Shown here: positions 1-12,884 of the stretch, piece by piece
How positions within the stretch are numbered: position 1 is the first letter of the stretch
Layout: every line of letters starts with the position of its first letter
Made by a program: the position numbers and the translations under genes
From: Entrophospora sp. SA101
Taxonomy: Eukaryota > Glomeromycota > Glomeromycetes > Entrophosporales > Entrophosporaceae
DNA: 28,851 bases
Assembly: GCA_958430865.1 (NCBI GenBank)
Contig: CAUDNR010000757.1
Location: 9,827 to 38,677 of the forward strand
Direction: 5' to 3'
Notes under the pieces: model-generated
Seen by the model: the letters and a program-made list of their open reading frames with translations, nothing else
Told to the model about the DNA's origin: nothing
Databases searched by the model: none

Positions 1-228
1 TCCTCTAATGTTTTCATTGATATATGTGGGTCTTCAACAATGAGTTCTTCAATTTCTGCAACATTTTTTGGGGTGAAAATTTCTTTTGGGCGTCCAGGAC
101 GTGAATCATCTTTAATGTTTTCATCACCACTTTCAAATGATTCAATCCAGTGATAAATACTACAAATACTTAGTGCTTTAGGTCCTTCAGCAACTGCAAT
201 TCCATATGAATTTGATTCGCACTCTTAC
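1..228 (-). pseudogene. Tc1/mariner-type transposase fragment (helix-turn-helix part)
   Basis: Read on the minus strand, the frame is open from about 228 to the window edge. It shows the second helix-turn-helix and linker pattern of Tc1/mariner/IS630 transposases: IYHWIESFESGDENIKDD followed by the linker SRPGRPKE and an acidic stretch leading to EEDP-like residues (here VEDPHIS). The catalytic DDE/D domain would lie beyond base 1. Upstream, at about 226-228, there is an in-frame stop, so either the N terminus is spliced in or the copy is broken. It lies just outside the long direct repeat that starts at 263. Family assignment is by pattern recognition of the linker and is fairly secure; whether it is active cannot be judged. 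Confidence 0.65.
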
Positions 229-399
229 CATTTTTCCAGCTTACAAAAATGTAATAACGTTGATGTTCACGATTAAAATTTTCCATTTGTTTAGCAAATT
301 TTTAAATGTCAATAGCTTTATAATTAATGAACAAAGTTTAATAATTTTTTTTTTATTTAATAGACAAAAACGACTATTTTCATTTAAAAAAAATATGTA

Positions 400-584
400 C
401 ACAGTGAATCTTGATTTAGCAGATACTAATTAAAAATCTCGGTTTTACGGATAAAGTTCAAAGAATGGTTTCATAATAAACCTTAATAAAAACCTTCTTG
501 ATATAGCAGATATCTCAGTTTAACGGATTTTTGGAAAATTTTCCCTAATTGCCCAAACTATCTGTTAAATCGAGATTTACTGTG
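400..584. mobile_element. 185-bp MITE with pogo/Tc1-like ends
   Basis: The ends are imperfect inverted repeats of about 26 bp: CACAGTGAATCTTGATTTAG at 400 onward against the reverse complement of the right end, CACAGTAAATCTCGATTTAA. Each end is flanked by TA (398-399 and 585-586), the target duplication typical of Tc1/mariner/pogo elements. No coding capacity. A lone end of the same family, CGCTATACCGAGACTCACTG, is seen near 5391-5410. The element recurs at 13104-13288 in the second block. Confidence 0.7.
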
Positions 585-745
585 TACAAAGTTACACATA
601 AGATTGTCATTTTACAGGGCCAGTGACAAAACTTTTCAAACCACATATTCCCTGACTGTATTACTACTGCTATTATTATCAATATCATTATCATTATTAC
701 TAAATATTTATATTTTTGTTATTTTTATTATCTTCTTCAGCTTCA

Positions 746-1835
746 TTATCTGTCTATTTTTTCTTTTCCTTTCAACCATTGCTGAATTGCTTCTATTGTT
801 TCTTTCTGGGATTGGTTTTTTGTTGGTAGAAGTTTTTTTCTCTCCAAGTAATTCATGAATTTTAATGACTGTTCCATTAAAGGAAAAATAGGATTCAATC
901 CAATCTTTTTATTAAATAATTGTTTGAAGTCCTTCCATATATTTTCAATTTAATGTGAACATTTTTTATCACCAGTAATTTATTTTTAAAATGGCCTTTT
1001 CTTGGTTCTATTTTATCAATTTTTTGATTATAATAGAAAGTTGATTTTTATAAGTTTTACAATGAAGTAAGAAGCCAAGAACAGTCCAATTAGTAATCCA
1101 TAAAAAATTTCATTATTGAATGTAAACATTTTTTTAAATGTTATTATGGATGAAAATATTATATAAATACTTATTGATTGTTTTTTGAACCAAAAAATAA
1201 AATTATGTTTAATGATGATTACTAGGAGTTGTTATTTGAATTTTTTTTTACCTGAAAATAAGTGAACCGGTGATGCTTTTATAACATTCCAATAGAAGGC
1301 AGGACTATTTACCTCATTCCAATGTCAATGAGAAAAAACAAAGATTTGTGTTCTTGGATGTAAAGTTCATGCAAACTTTTTTTTTACTGATAAGTGATGC
1401 AATATGATCACATTTGCATAAAGAAGTTTCTTTGTATATAATAAAAAAATAAGATAAATCAATATTGTAACAATTAGATTATTTTCCTTCTGAAGATTTT
1501 TGCTTTTTGTTAGGTAATAGTACACTTTCATTTTGTTTTCTTTTTCTGACATCTATTATTTTTCTTTACTCTTGGTAAATTTCATAGGTAGTCCTTTCTT
1601 TCCTTAAATAAGTTTTCAAATGACTGAGTGAGTATCATTTATTTTGAAAATATAAGGGGCAATTTTTCACTTTGTTCTTTCTTCAAAATACTTCTGATAG
1701 TATTATAATTCTTGAGTGGATCTGATATAAATGAGTTTAATTATTTTTATATAGGAGTGATTCTATATATATATCAATTAAGAAAATTGTTAATAATAAT
1801 CGCATTACTGAATTTTGATCCCTGAAATCCTTGGT
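746..1835 (-). repeat. Decayed dispersed repeat with coding relics (copy A)
   Basis: On the minus strand this stretch resembles, piece by piece and in the same order, the plus-strand sequences at 6055-6540 and 28345-28745. Coding relics are visible. 1490-1600 reads RKIIDVRKRKQNES, then LLPNKKQKS. 1028-1129 is a 33-residue frame, MFTFNNEIFYGLL followed by a hydrophobic segment. 746-949 is a 67-codon frame beginning IENIWKDFKQLF and containing NYLERKKLLP, ending in a stop at 746-748. Frames are joined by frameshifts or introns, so no intact protein can be assigned. I do not recognise the family; an old transposon gene or a repeated small gene family are both possible. Confidence 0.6.
1028..1129 (-). 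CDS. Possible 33-residue single-pass membrane peptide within the dispersed repeat
   Basis: ATG at 1129-1127 and TAA at 1030-1028 give MFTFNNEIFYGLLIG followed by LFLASYFIVKLIKI: one predicted membrane helix with a lysine-containing tail. The same segment occurs, frameshifted, on the plus strand near 6230-6330, so the amino-acid pattern is older than the block duplication. It could be an exon of a longer protein or a relic. No function is proposed. An identical copy lies at 13732-13833. Confidence 0.3.
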   Translation of the reverse strand: MFTFNNEIFYGLLIGLFLASYFIVKLIKINFLL

Positions 1836-1923
1836 AATACTAATGTTTGTTACATTCCTTGAGAAAATCTTACCAAAATAGATTTTTGCAAATTTTTATC
1901 TTTAAAAATAATATATTATTAAC

Positions 1924-3440
1924 ATGCAAATTCAACCGCCAGCTTATAACGTGTGTAAGAATTGATTAAATTCAATGCTTGTTACTTTGGGCTTTAAACC
2001 TAAAATAAAAACTCCATTTTTGATTACTGTAGGATATCACAAAGGAAAACCTTTCTTCGCACCAATTAAAAATAAAACAAACTTTAAATTGTGCAAGCTT
2101 CATAGCATTAGATACAGAGTTTACTGGCTTAGGCAATAAAGAGTCCAATACCAAAGCATCGTGAGTAATTTGAAAATATTTTTCAATTATCTTAAAAATA
2201 AATAACAATTTTTTTCCTAGAAACATCGAAGAACGGTATATTAATTTATCTAAAGTAGTAAAGTCACATGCTTTGGTAGCATTTGGTGTTACAGTTTTTG
2301 AGGAAATTGTTGAAAAAGAAGAAACAACATCACCATTAGAGAAACAATATAATGTTTATAATTTTAATTTTACCTTGTTGAGTCAAGTAAGTACTTTCAT
2401 TTATCATTCATTTATCAAATAAATAGATGTTCAGGATTAATAATTATAATGAACTAGGTCGATCATATTATAAGTCCACAGAGTTTGGCTTTTTTATCTG
2501 ATACTGGATTTGATTTTAATAAACAAATTCGTAAAGGAATCCCATACTTCCCTGGAAAAGATCAAGTAAATAATCTTTTTTCTTTGTACATATCTTTCTT
2601 TATGCATTATATATAATGAGATAATCTGAAATTTTTGATGTTTATATTTTCTAGCAACATGATGCCAATGATTCAAATGCAATTTTGCGTTCTATATTTT
2701 CTCACATTATTTCTCGTAATGTGCCAATTATAGTTCATAATGGATTTCTTGATTTGATCTATTTATATTATTCATTTTATGAAAATTTGCCAGATAATTT
2801 GAATACTTTTGTAGCTGATTTAAATGAAATGTTTTCTGGTGGAATATTTGATACAAAATATATAGCTGATTATATTACAAGAGAGAAAAGTAGTTTTTTG
2901 TCATATTTATTTAGAAAGTAGGTTTTTTCTTTAAATAATATATATATTTATATTTACAATAGATCATGATTAATTAATGCATCAAATTATTATGTTTATT
3001 AAAGATATGAAAGAGAACAAGTGGAACGAAAAGCTTCTGGTAATAAAGACTACTTATTGTTACGAATACATGATTGTATTGTATTGCCATCTACTACTGT
3101 TGAAATTTTGAAGTCTGAACAATTTGAGCTTGCAAAAATATCTAACTTTCAAAATAAACCATCCAAACGATCTCAAGGAAATTCATATTGTGAACAATAT
3201 GCGGTAACATTAGATTATTATTTTGTGAAATTATATAAAATGTTAAAATATTCAAAAAAAAAATTTTTTCCTGGATATGATAGTTGCATGGATTTTGTTC
3301 ACAAAGAATGAGATGTGGAAAATCACATGATTTAGACTTTATTTTGGATGAACAAGCAAGGGAATTTGAAAATAAGCGAAAGCGTCATAAAATTGACAAA
3401 AATCAACAAGAAGGAAATTTGCCAAAAGAACCTGATGGCA

Positions 3441-3475
<35 letters not shown>

Positions 3476-3748
3476 ATAATTACAACAGAACATGTATCTG
3501 TATCTATGCCTCCAACCTTATTACCTTCAACAAAACCCGATCAGTTTGACACTTATCATTCTGCACATTTTGATGCATACATGACTGGTTTTATTTTTGC
3601 AAGACAATTGTTAAAATATTCTGGCACAAAAGTTTTAAATGAATATCGAAACAAATTATATCTTATGGGTAGGAATCTGCCACTTTTGGTGGCAAAAAGC
3701 CAATTTAGTAAAACCAGTATTGGACATCAAAAAAAAAAATTTATTTAG
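1924..3748 (+). CDS. TOE1: TOE1/CAF1-family DEDD 3'-exonuclease, copy 1 (7 exons)
   Basis: Exons: 1924-1950, 2033-2160, 2221-2386, 2458-2565, 2655-2917, 3005-3203 and 3284-3748, giving 451 residues. All introns are GT-AG with matching phases; only the first exon (9 codons) is uncertain. The RNase-D-like DEDD fold is recognisable: FIALDTEFTGLG (Asp36, Glu38), HNGFLDL (Asp176) and GIFDTKY (Asp209). Splicing of exons 6 and 7 creates a CCCH zinc finger, C293-x8-C302-x5-C308-x3-H312, placed as in animal TOE1. A basic cluster (NKRKRHK), a poly-Ser run encoded by a CAT/TCA repeat at about 3441-3476, and the conserved C-terminal block FDAYMTGF...KLYLMG...LLVAKSQFS follow. TOE1 proteins trim 3' ends of snRNAs and deadenylate RNA in the nucleus; that role is known from animals and inferred here. 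PARN is the nearest alternative, but the CCCH finger and C-terminal block favour TOE1. Confidence 0.9.
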
Positions 3749-4376
3749 TTGGATATTATTCTTGATCTTGGACAAGAGTTATATTTATCTAATAAAATTA
3801 TAATAATAATAATTTTTTAAGAAATTGGATAATCCTTTAACCTGCATAAAAAACTTTGACTTTATCATTGCAACTGTTAAATAACCACTAGTAGGTGAAA
3901 AATCAAAACATTGAATATAACTTAATGGAGTTGGAAAAGTTGGAAAAGTTGGCCAATTTGGAAATGCATTAAGAGATGGTAAATGAGAATGTATATTTAT
4001 ATATATAAAATAAATATATATTAAAATTATAATCAATAATTAAGATAAATACAGTGTTACCATTTTTAATTGAATGACTAGAATTTTTAATATTTGTGTA
4101 TCATGATTAAATTTCATATCATGGATAAGAGCTGTTAAATTCATAAAAGGTTTCAAAAGGTTTTAATGACTAAACATAGACTCCAGTATTTGATCTATCT
4201 ATAATCCTACCCTATTTGAATATTTGTTAAATCAAAATTATTTTGGATATTTGTAATTATTTCAGATGTTAGTAATTATTTCATCCTGATTTCATATTCT
4301 TTATTTTATTTCATTTCATTTCTTATCTTTATCTTTCACAATTTTTTTACTACTCTACTTTATTTGAAAATTATAA
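3749..4376. other. Intergenic stretch after TOE1
   Basis: AT-rich sequence between the TOE1 stop and the CCHC fragment. It contains a short TATATA-rich stretch near 3990-4020 and T-rich tracts near 4290-4345, but no frame with recognisable protein, no clear RNA gene and no terminal inverted repeats. It is the same in the second block. Confidence 0.5.
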
Positions 4377-4791
4377 ATGCAATTAAAAGAACAGAATTCA
4401 GAATTCATTAAATCAGAAATTTTTACTTGTGTTTATAAAAAAATTCTTGAAGGAAGAATTAAAGATCCACAATTAATTGACCTATATAGTTTCCAAATAT
4501 TTATACGGAAATCCCCAACAATTATTCCAGCTACATTATCAATCAGTAGAACCAACCAGGAATCCTCACAAAAATAAAGTTTGTTATTCGTGTGGAAATA
4601 AGGGTCATATAAAAAGAAGTTGCAATCTCCGAGGATTGACTGAAGATGAAGAGATTGAATTCATCTTTCAAAAACCTAGATCAATAGGAGAGGAATTAAT
4701 TAAAAAAGAAGATTTCATTTTTCTTGAAAAGTTTTATTTGAAGATATACCAGATGAATTTACCTTATGAAGAAGATCCTTACAAGGATTGA
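4377..4791 (+). pseudogene. CCHC zinc-knuckle gene fragment, frameshifted (copy 1)
   Basis: One frame opens with ATG at 4377 (MQLKEQNSEFIKSE) and ends at 4577. The second frame, 4477-4791, carries a perfect CX2CX4HX4C zinc knuckle (VCYSCGNKGHIKRSC), then an acidic tail ending EEDPYKD. No credible intron joins the two, so a single frameshift near 4477-4490 is the simplest reading; both block copies share it. Zinc knuckles of this type occur in retrotransposon Gag, transposon-associated and RNA-binding proteins, and I cannot tell which. The 3' part (from 4631) is where the two block copies start to diverge. Some differences change amino acids and one indel shifts the frame, as expected for an unselected relic. 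Confidence 0.55.
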
Positions 4792-5035
4792 AGAATTTGT
4801 ATAATGAATAGAAACACCAATTTATAAAAAGGATATTTTTCTCTCTTTAATATAATTAATAAATCACCAAGCAATAAATATATTGTTGTTGCTAATTCCG
4901 AATTAAATAATTTTATTATTCTTTTTTTACATTTATTGTAACTGATGTATTTTTGCAATTATAATAAAGTTCATTCACAACTCAATTTTGTTTGTTTTAT
5001 CATTTTATTCGATTTCATGCTGATTCGACAGTGAA

Positions 5036-6054
5036 TTGGATTTTTGTAACCCCTAGATTTTTATATATATTAATATGTAGTTAGTTTTTTAACTTGTAAT
5101 AATATTTCTAAGATTTAAATATTTTTTTGAATCAATTTCACATTACCACACGCCTTAAATCTATTGTTTATATAAAATATAGATGGAATTACAGAATGGT
5201 GACACGTTTATGTATTGTTAATATTAATATTAATACTGTAAAGGTAATAATTTATTAGAGTTTTATTCTTTTTATCCGTTATTGGTTTTTATTTTATTAT
5301 TATATGAAAAATCCGTTAAATCCGTTAAACCGAGATAAAATTGTTATAGAAAAATTTGGTTTTGAAAATTTATCCGCTAAAACCCAAATCCGCTATACCG
5401 AGACTCACTGTGTATATATATTCGTCAATTCCAAAACTGTTCACGATAATAAATTTTATTTTTTCGAATTGCAATGTTGTTGGAGAAAGAAATATTGTTG
5501 CATCTCAGTTTAAAACTTGTTATATTAAAAAACACAAGTCTAGTCAGGTGACCTCGGAAATGGTTTTCAATTTAGATTGAACATTTTGATAAATAAATAT
5601 ATAATTATAAAATATTTTTTCAAATAAAACAAGGTCTTTTAAATAAATAAATATAATGGTGGTGTGATTATGATAAAATATATTCTTTTTTTCTTTTTTG
5701 ATGATACTTGTAATTCATTATCATCATCATCATTGTTTCTTCTTTGTTTTATCCATCATATTCTGTTTTTTGTTGGTGTTGTTGTTGGTGTAGTTGCTGT
5801 AGTTGCTCATGTCTTTTTTGTTGTCTTTTATGTTGACGATATTCAGCCTCTCTTTCTTCTTGTTAAAATATCTGTTTTTACTTGATTGGCATCAAAATTA
5901 GTGTTCCATGTCGCAATACAAAAAAGAAAACAAAATGGCCGTAAAGACGGTTGCAACCAGTGATTGCAATCATTTTTATATGACGCAAAGGTGGTAGCAA
6001 CCATCATCAAAAGTTGCAGCCGGTATCCTTAATCAAAATAAGGTAATGAGCACA
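5036..6054. other. Gene-poor stretch with a lone MITE end and a Gln-rich relic
   Basis: Near 5310-5415 there are several degenerate copies of the motif ATCCGTTAAACCGAG/ATCCGCTATACCGAG, ending in CACTGTGTATA. This is the same kind of end as the MITE at 400-584, but I could not find a left partner. On the minus strand, 5749-5862 is open with charged, Gln-rich text (EEREAEYRQHKRQQKRHEQ) ending at a stop at 5749-5751; it may be a relic of a 3'-terminal exon. A 10-bp palindrome GGTTGCAACC lies at 5949-5958. Nothing else is supportable. Confidence 0.4.
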
Positions 6055-6540
6055 CTTGATCCTATTTTGGATTTGAACATTATAAAAAAATCACCAGTTG
6101 ACCATTCTTTGCAAAAAAAAAAAATCAAATTACAAATCCTTTAATAATCATTGTTAGCTAACTTATTTTGTTTAAAACAAAGTCAATAAATATTTACAAT
6201 ATTTTCACCCAATAATAACGTTTTAAAAATTGTTTACATTCAACAATGAACTTTTTATGGGTTGTTATTTGAGCTCTTTTTTGGTTTCTTGTTTCACTAT
6301 AAGACTTGCAAATCAAAAAAATAGATGAAACATAGAGTCAAGACAAAAAATAAATAAAACCAACTCACATCCAGAAGGATCTCAAGCAATTATTTGAATC
6401 AGACTCAAAATTTTCCAGAAAAGAATTGCTCTGTAAAAAATTTCTAAAAATTAAAAACAAAGCCTAGAAGAAAGAAAGAAAACGGAGGATGAGGGTGATA
6501 TAGAGAATGAAGAAGATACTAATATTAGCAAAAGCAATAA
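6055..6540 (+). repeat. Dispersed repeat, diverged copy B
   Basis: Plus-strand sequence that aligns by eye with the minus strand of about 1300-700. Shared pieces include AAAAAATCACCAGTTGACC against AAAAGCATCACCGGTTCAC, TTGTTTACATTCAACAATGA against TGTTTACATTCAATAATGA, and the peptide pattern DLKQLFE against KDFKQLF. Frames are shifted and interrupted (for example a stop after KNKA), so this is a relic. Divergence is much greater than between the two large blocks, so it derives from an older dispersal. Confidence 0.55.
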
Positions 6541-6640
6541 TAGTACAGTATAAAAGCCTTGTTTCAACGGATTACAATTAAATTCGCGTTTTAAAAATCT
6601 TTAATAAAAAAATTATTTTTGGATAAAAAAATTTTTTATT
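6541..6640. repeat. Partial MITE end related to the one in GAPDH intron 2
   Basis: The sequence GCCTTGTTTCAACGGATTAC followed by AATTAAATTCGCGTTTT at about 6556-6592 resembles the reverse complement of the right end of the element at 10397-10603 (ACCTTGCCACGATGGATTAT then AGCTAAATTCGCGTTAT). No matching opposite end is obvious, so it is probably a fragment of that family. Confidence 0.4.
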
Positions 6641-7030
6641 TTTGAATAATATTTTTGATGACCTGCCGTATTTTATTAATATAAAAAGAAATTAATTCGA
6701 AAAAAAAAATCATGTTCTTTTATTGCAAGTTTTTTTATCATTTTATTTTGATTCAGAGGAAATTATTTTGCATTCATATCTTTTTTCCAAAAGAAAAAAA
6801 CCTTTTTTTTTAAATGGTAAAAACGTTATTTGCTTATTGAAAAAATCTGGTGATTTTTATTTAAATAATAAAGTTCGTACGATGACTTTCTCACTATTAC
6901 TATAAACTTTAAAAAACTTATGGTAAATAAACTTACGATAATTAAAACTTACAATAAAAAACATGATTTTTTTTTCTATATTTTTCAATTAATAAAAATA
7001 CGGCAGGCCAAAAATAATATTTTTTATTAG
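6640..7030. repeat. Long imperfect inverted repeat, about 390 bp
   Basis: The arms are about 95-100 bp each, roughly 6640-6740 and 6933-7030, around a central stretch of about 190 bp. Anchors are GACCTGCCGTATTTTATTAA on the left against the reverse complement of TTAATAAAAATACGGCAGGC on the right, and further in AAAAAATCATGTTCTTTTAT against the reverse complement of ACAATAAAAAACATGATTTT. A MITE-type fold-back element is the simplest explanation. I could not identify a target-site duplication. Confidence 0.6.
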
Positions 7031-8177
7031 CATTGATGTTTAATTAAAGAATAATATATTTTGGTGACAAATTTCAGATGTGATCGAAAAAAAAAAGGCA
7101 CACACTTGGATACACTCGTGATTATTTTGAATATCATTTACTAACAAATGGATTGATTATCATTTGGTAACAAATAGTGCTCATATTTTTACAACGATTA
7201 AAAAATTTGTTCAGAAAACATTTTCATTTAAAAAATAATTCTTCCAAAACCCAAATGGAATTTGGAAAATTTTTTCCTAATACTTCAGAAACTACCAATT
7301 GTATAAATCATTTTTAAAATGTCATAATATTCTTACACCTGATAAAAAATGATGGTAATTTTTTTGATTTGTATGATGATATAATTTATTAAATAATTTT
7401 TTGATATGGCTTGAAATGAACAATCAAATTGATGATGTCCAAAAGAAACTTTATCAATTAAAGAACAAGAAAAAATTAATAATATAGTTTGTTGGAGTTT
7501 ATACAAATATTCGAATATGGAGTAGGATTACGGTTAGAAATCCTACATGATTTAAGTTCATACAATTCATATATGTGACTATTTAGGTGGGACGTTTTTG
7601 GCTTAGAAGCCATACCCGCTTTGCATAGTAAAATTTGAGATATTCTCCCTTGAGCGCAGACCTTTTTTTTAAAACATCATTTTGACGTTGTCCTCGTTTC
7701 TATTGAAACAGCTCCATATAATCCGATAAAGGTTTTGGAAATTTATGCATGTCAGAATTGTGGCATTTATTGTTTTTCTGAACATTACTGTAGTGTTAAT
7801 AATGAATGGATATTACTAATATTATTCCTCTTTATATTCCCAATATACTTTAGAAAGAAGCACTAATTTTTTTATGTTTTTATATATGTAATAATTGTTT
7901 GCTCTTCTGGAGACAAATGCTCAGCGTCTACTTTATGGGTTAAGGGTGTATTACTGAGTATTCTCCCAATTTTTTAAACTTGATCAATTTGGAATTTTTT
8001 TACTTTTGCTACAAATAAAGTAACAAAGTGAAATATGTGAATCAGAATTATTGGAAATGAATAAAGAGGAATTATTTAATAAGAACAGAAAATGAAATAA
8101 ATGTATGTCATATTATTTTTATCTTTATCTATTATTTTGTAATATTTAATTATTCAGAGACATTAATATATAAAATT
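7031..8177. other. Intergenic stretch without a supportable gene
   Basis: AT-rich sequence. One plus-strand frame from about 7653 to 7866 reads HHFDVVLVSIETAPYNP, then YACQNCGIYCFSEHYC, ending in a hydrophobic tail and a stop. It has no start codon near its beginning and sits behind an 8-T run where frame is easily lost. It could be a relic of a cysteine-containing protein, but I do not recognise it. The region ends 3' of the ArsJ-like gene and probably holds that gene's 3' UTR. Confidence 0.4.
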
Positions 8178-9840
8178 TTAAGATTCATTTTCATCTGATT
8201 GAGGAATTGGTCCCAAGAAATGAGAAACCATAACACAAAAAATTAAGGACACAACAGATGCCCATAAACAAGCATAGAAATCTAAATAATAAAACAAAAT
8301 CCCCCCAATAATTAAACCCAACAATCTACCAAGAGCATTTGCCATATAATAAAATCCTACATTTATTGCCACTTTGTCACGTTTACAATATGCCAATATC
8401 AAAAACGAGTGTATTGATGAATTTATTGCAAATATAAATGCAAATAGAAATAACCCAACCAATAATAGCACCAATAATGGAACATAGCTTGATGTGGTGG
8501 ATAGAGATAGTTGGACTACAGTTAATCCGATGGCTACACCAATTGATAATAGTAGTAGAAAAAGTGTTGACGGGACTAAGATTTTGCCACTTTTTAATGG
8601 ATATTGTTTAATTGGTTTTAAAATTAGTTGCGGAGTACTTGATTGTATAAATCCGTAAAATATCACCCATCCTGCAAGGAATGCTCCAGTTGGAATATAT
8701 GACCTGTATATTAGGGTAGATATTATTATTATTATTATCATCATCATCACCATCATCATTATTTTTCTTTATATAAAATTTATTCTACATACCAGCCAAT
8801 TGAAGGTCCACGTATAAATAATGGTAATGGAACTTCAAACCATAAATCACGTGATCCAAACAAAAACATTCTAGCAATAGATAGTATGTTTACATCTCTT
8901 CCTTTGAAAAAGATTTGTTTCAAAGTTAATTTTTTCTTTGACTTGGATACAGCCAAATCTCTATCAAGATAAAACCAAGCAGGTATCATGACAATAAAGT
9001 TCATCAACAATAAAACAATCAATGATGGAACGTATTGAATAAAATTAAGGAGGAAGGCACCCCAGAAGAAGCCAGCACCCTTAACCGAATTTTTCGCACC
9101 AGTCAACCAAGCAACCAATTTGAACAATCTAGATTTTTCTTGATCACTTGTTACTAGTTTTGTAACTGATTTACCACCTATCTTGACCATATCTTTTGCA
9201 ACACCGCTGAAACCTTGTGCAATAATTATATAAATGATCACCATTACTTTACTCCAATCAGCTTGTAGTCCACATAATATGGCTATTCCAATTATTTGTG
9301 CTGTCAAACCAACTAATAAACAAAACCTCAATCCTAATCTTGATCCCATTATTCCTCCAAATAAATTCGTAAAAGCTCCAATAAATTCGTATAAGATAAA
9401 CATAAAAGAGATTTCAAGTGCCTAGAAAAGAAAAATAAATCATTATAAAATATTTTATTTTATTAAAAATAAATAAAAAATAAAAAAATGAATCAATAAA
9501 AAAACGAATCGAAAATTACATTATATCTACGTTGAAATAATTCTAATAATACAATCATTCTTAAAGCAGAATCAGTCAACGTAAAAAGTAGGTAACCACT
9601 TGCTATCACATAAAAATTTCTCATTCCTGTCAATTGTTTTTTATCATTTTCTGTTGATGCTATGTTTGTATCTTTATCTTTATTGATTTCTTCATCTTCA
9701 ACTTTTTCTAAAACCTTTTGCTGTTGATCATTTTTTTTTTCGTTAATGCTTTTATCATTATCTATTATTATTGGTGAAGCATTATTTTCATTTGTTTCTA
9801 CCACCTGGACTATATCTGTTGTATTTTCCTTCTCTATCAT
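8178..9840 (-). CDS. arsJ: ArsJ-like MFS permease, putative 1-arseno-3-phosphoglycerate exporter (3 exons)
   Basis: Minus-strand exons 9840-9520, 9421-8793 and 8703-8178 give 491 residues; both introns are GT-AG and the phases fit (0, then 2). Residues 1-72 are a hydrophilic, acidic extension; about 12 membrane helices follow. The sequence has the ArsJ pattern rather than a generic MFS one: FTLTDSALRM (86-95), FILYEFIGAFTNLFGG, SGVAKDMVKIGGKS, FLFGSRDLWF, IGWSYIPTGAFLAGWVIFYG (formed across intron 2), FAINSSIHSFLI and GFYYMANALGRLLG. In bacteria ArsJ exports 1-arseno-3-phosphoglycerate made by a partner GAPDH, giving arsenate resistance. A divergent GAPDH gene starts 299 bp away, which fits that role. 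Known: the bacterial function. Seen: motifs and linkage. Inferred: the same job here. A related uncharacterised eukaryotic MFS subfamily is the alternative. Intron 2 carries an ATT/ATC microsatellite. Confidence 0.85.
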
Positions 9841-10139
9841 TATTAATTATCAATTTTTTTCAAGAGGAAAAAATTTAAAAAAAAAGAAAACCGAAAATTT
9901 GTTGAATATTTAAATAGAATTATGTATGTAACACGAGAAATGTTGTCATTATTAATCGAATACAGCATAAATATTTAGATTATTTCAAGAAATTTGATTG
10001 GGTAAATGAATTAAAAATTCATTTATTTCCTAATTTATATAGATAAATGTTAGATCATTTGTATTGTGATACATCCAAAAGAAGTATAAAAGAAAGCCTT
10101 TTTTTTTTTTAATTTTAAAAGAATTCTTTTATTTTAAAC
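9841..10139. promoter_or_regulatory. Shared divergent promoter of the ArsJ-like and GAPDH genes
   Basis: Only 299 bp separate the two start codons. Toward GAPDH there is a TATAAA at 10085-10090, about 50 nt before the ATG, then a T-rich tract. Toward the permease, the minus strand shows a TATTTAAAT-like box at about 9908-9917, roughly 70 nt before its ATG, and then a pyrimidine-rich tract. Between the boxes, 9948-9957 reads ATTATTAATC, the complement of GATTAATAAT. The compact head-to-head layout suggests co-regulation, but no expression evidence is available. Confidence 0.6.
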
Positions 10140-12484
<2,345 letters not shown>

Positions 12485-12547
12485 AATTATTTATATAACA
12501 AACGTTTATTATTGTTATTAAGATTATGAAAATTGTTGGAAAAAAAA

Positions 12548-12553
12548 AATAAA
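12548..12553 (+). terminator. Polyadenylation signal of the GAPDH gene
   Basis: AATAAA lies 64 nt after the GAPDH stop codon, within an A-rich tract. Position and sequence fit a standard eukaryotic 3'-end signal. Confidence 0.5.
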
Positions 12554-12884
12554 AACCTAATTCATTGATAATAATAAATGTTATACGCCATACAATTCCA
12601 AAATGCTATAATTTTACGTAACCTTTGCTCAAGCCAAACATTCGAATTGGAAGATTTTTCCAATCTGTGTTTCCCCTAGTAAATTTTTAAACATCACACA
12701 CACTCTTTAATTTTTATATAAATTATTATCTTTATTCATTCACAAAAAGAACATCAAGCTTACAATTCCGTACTTTTTGTACACGTTGTTTACTATTTTG
12801 AATTCTGTATGTTTCATACGTACAGTATATATTTGACACCTTTTTAGACGGTTTTTTTCATAAGGTTATTGATTAATAAAAGTA
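12554..12884. other. Intergenic tail of the first contig
   Basis: No intact gene. On the minus strand two short overlapping frames are open at about 12737-12865 (one reads SNIYCTYETYRIQNSKQ and ends in FVNE), perhaps the 3' end of another gene, but neither is recognisable. Confidence 0.3.

Larger units (their letters stand above)
263..5035. repeat. Long direct repeat, copy 1 (partner 12963-17775)
   Basis: From 263 the sequence recurs at 12963 onward. Everywhere I compared it is identical from 263 to 4630, apart from four extra T in the partner's T-run near 12990; the offset is 12700 before and 12704 after it. From 4631 to about 5035 the two copies differ by frequent substitutions and small indels, then homology stops. 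The block carries a MITE, a dispersed-repeat relic, a whole TOE1-like gene and a CCHC fragment. The left limit coincides with the edge of the N gap in the partner, so the true repeat may be longer. Confidence 0.95.

Noticed and set aside
604..858. 84-codon hydrophobic frame on the plus strand, repeated at 13308-13562
   Set aside because: Low-complexity Leu/Phe/Ile text from T- and ATT-rich DNA; the opposite strand carries the more protein-like relic at 746-949.
3441..3476. CAT/ATC repeat as a regulatory microsatellite
   Set aside because: It lies inside TOE1 exon 7 and simply encodes a poly-Ser run in frame.
5664..5885. Hydrophobic plus-strand frame
   Set aside because: Antisense of a Gln-rich relic and of an ATC microsatellite; no family resemblance.
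7596..7640. GGCTTAGAAGCC and flanks look a little like a helix of large-subunit ribosomal RNA
   Set aside because: Similarity is limited to about 15 bases, with no flanking rRNA sequence; probably chance.
8178..9840. UNC93-like or sugar-transporter assignment for the MFS gene
   Set aside because: The motif series and the pairing with GAPDH fit ArsJ better; UNC93 proteins lack the FTLTDxALRM opening seen here.
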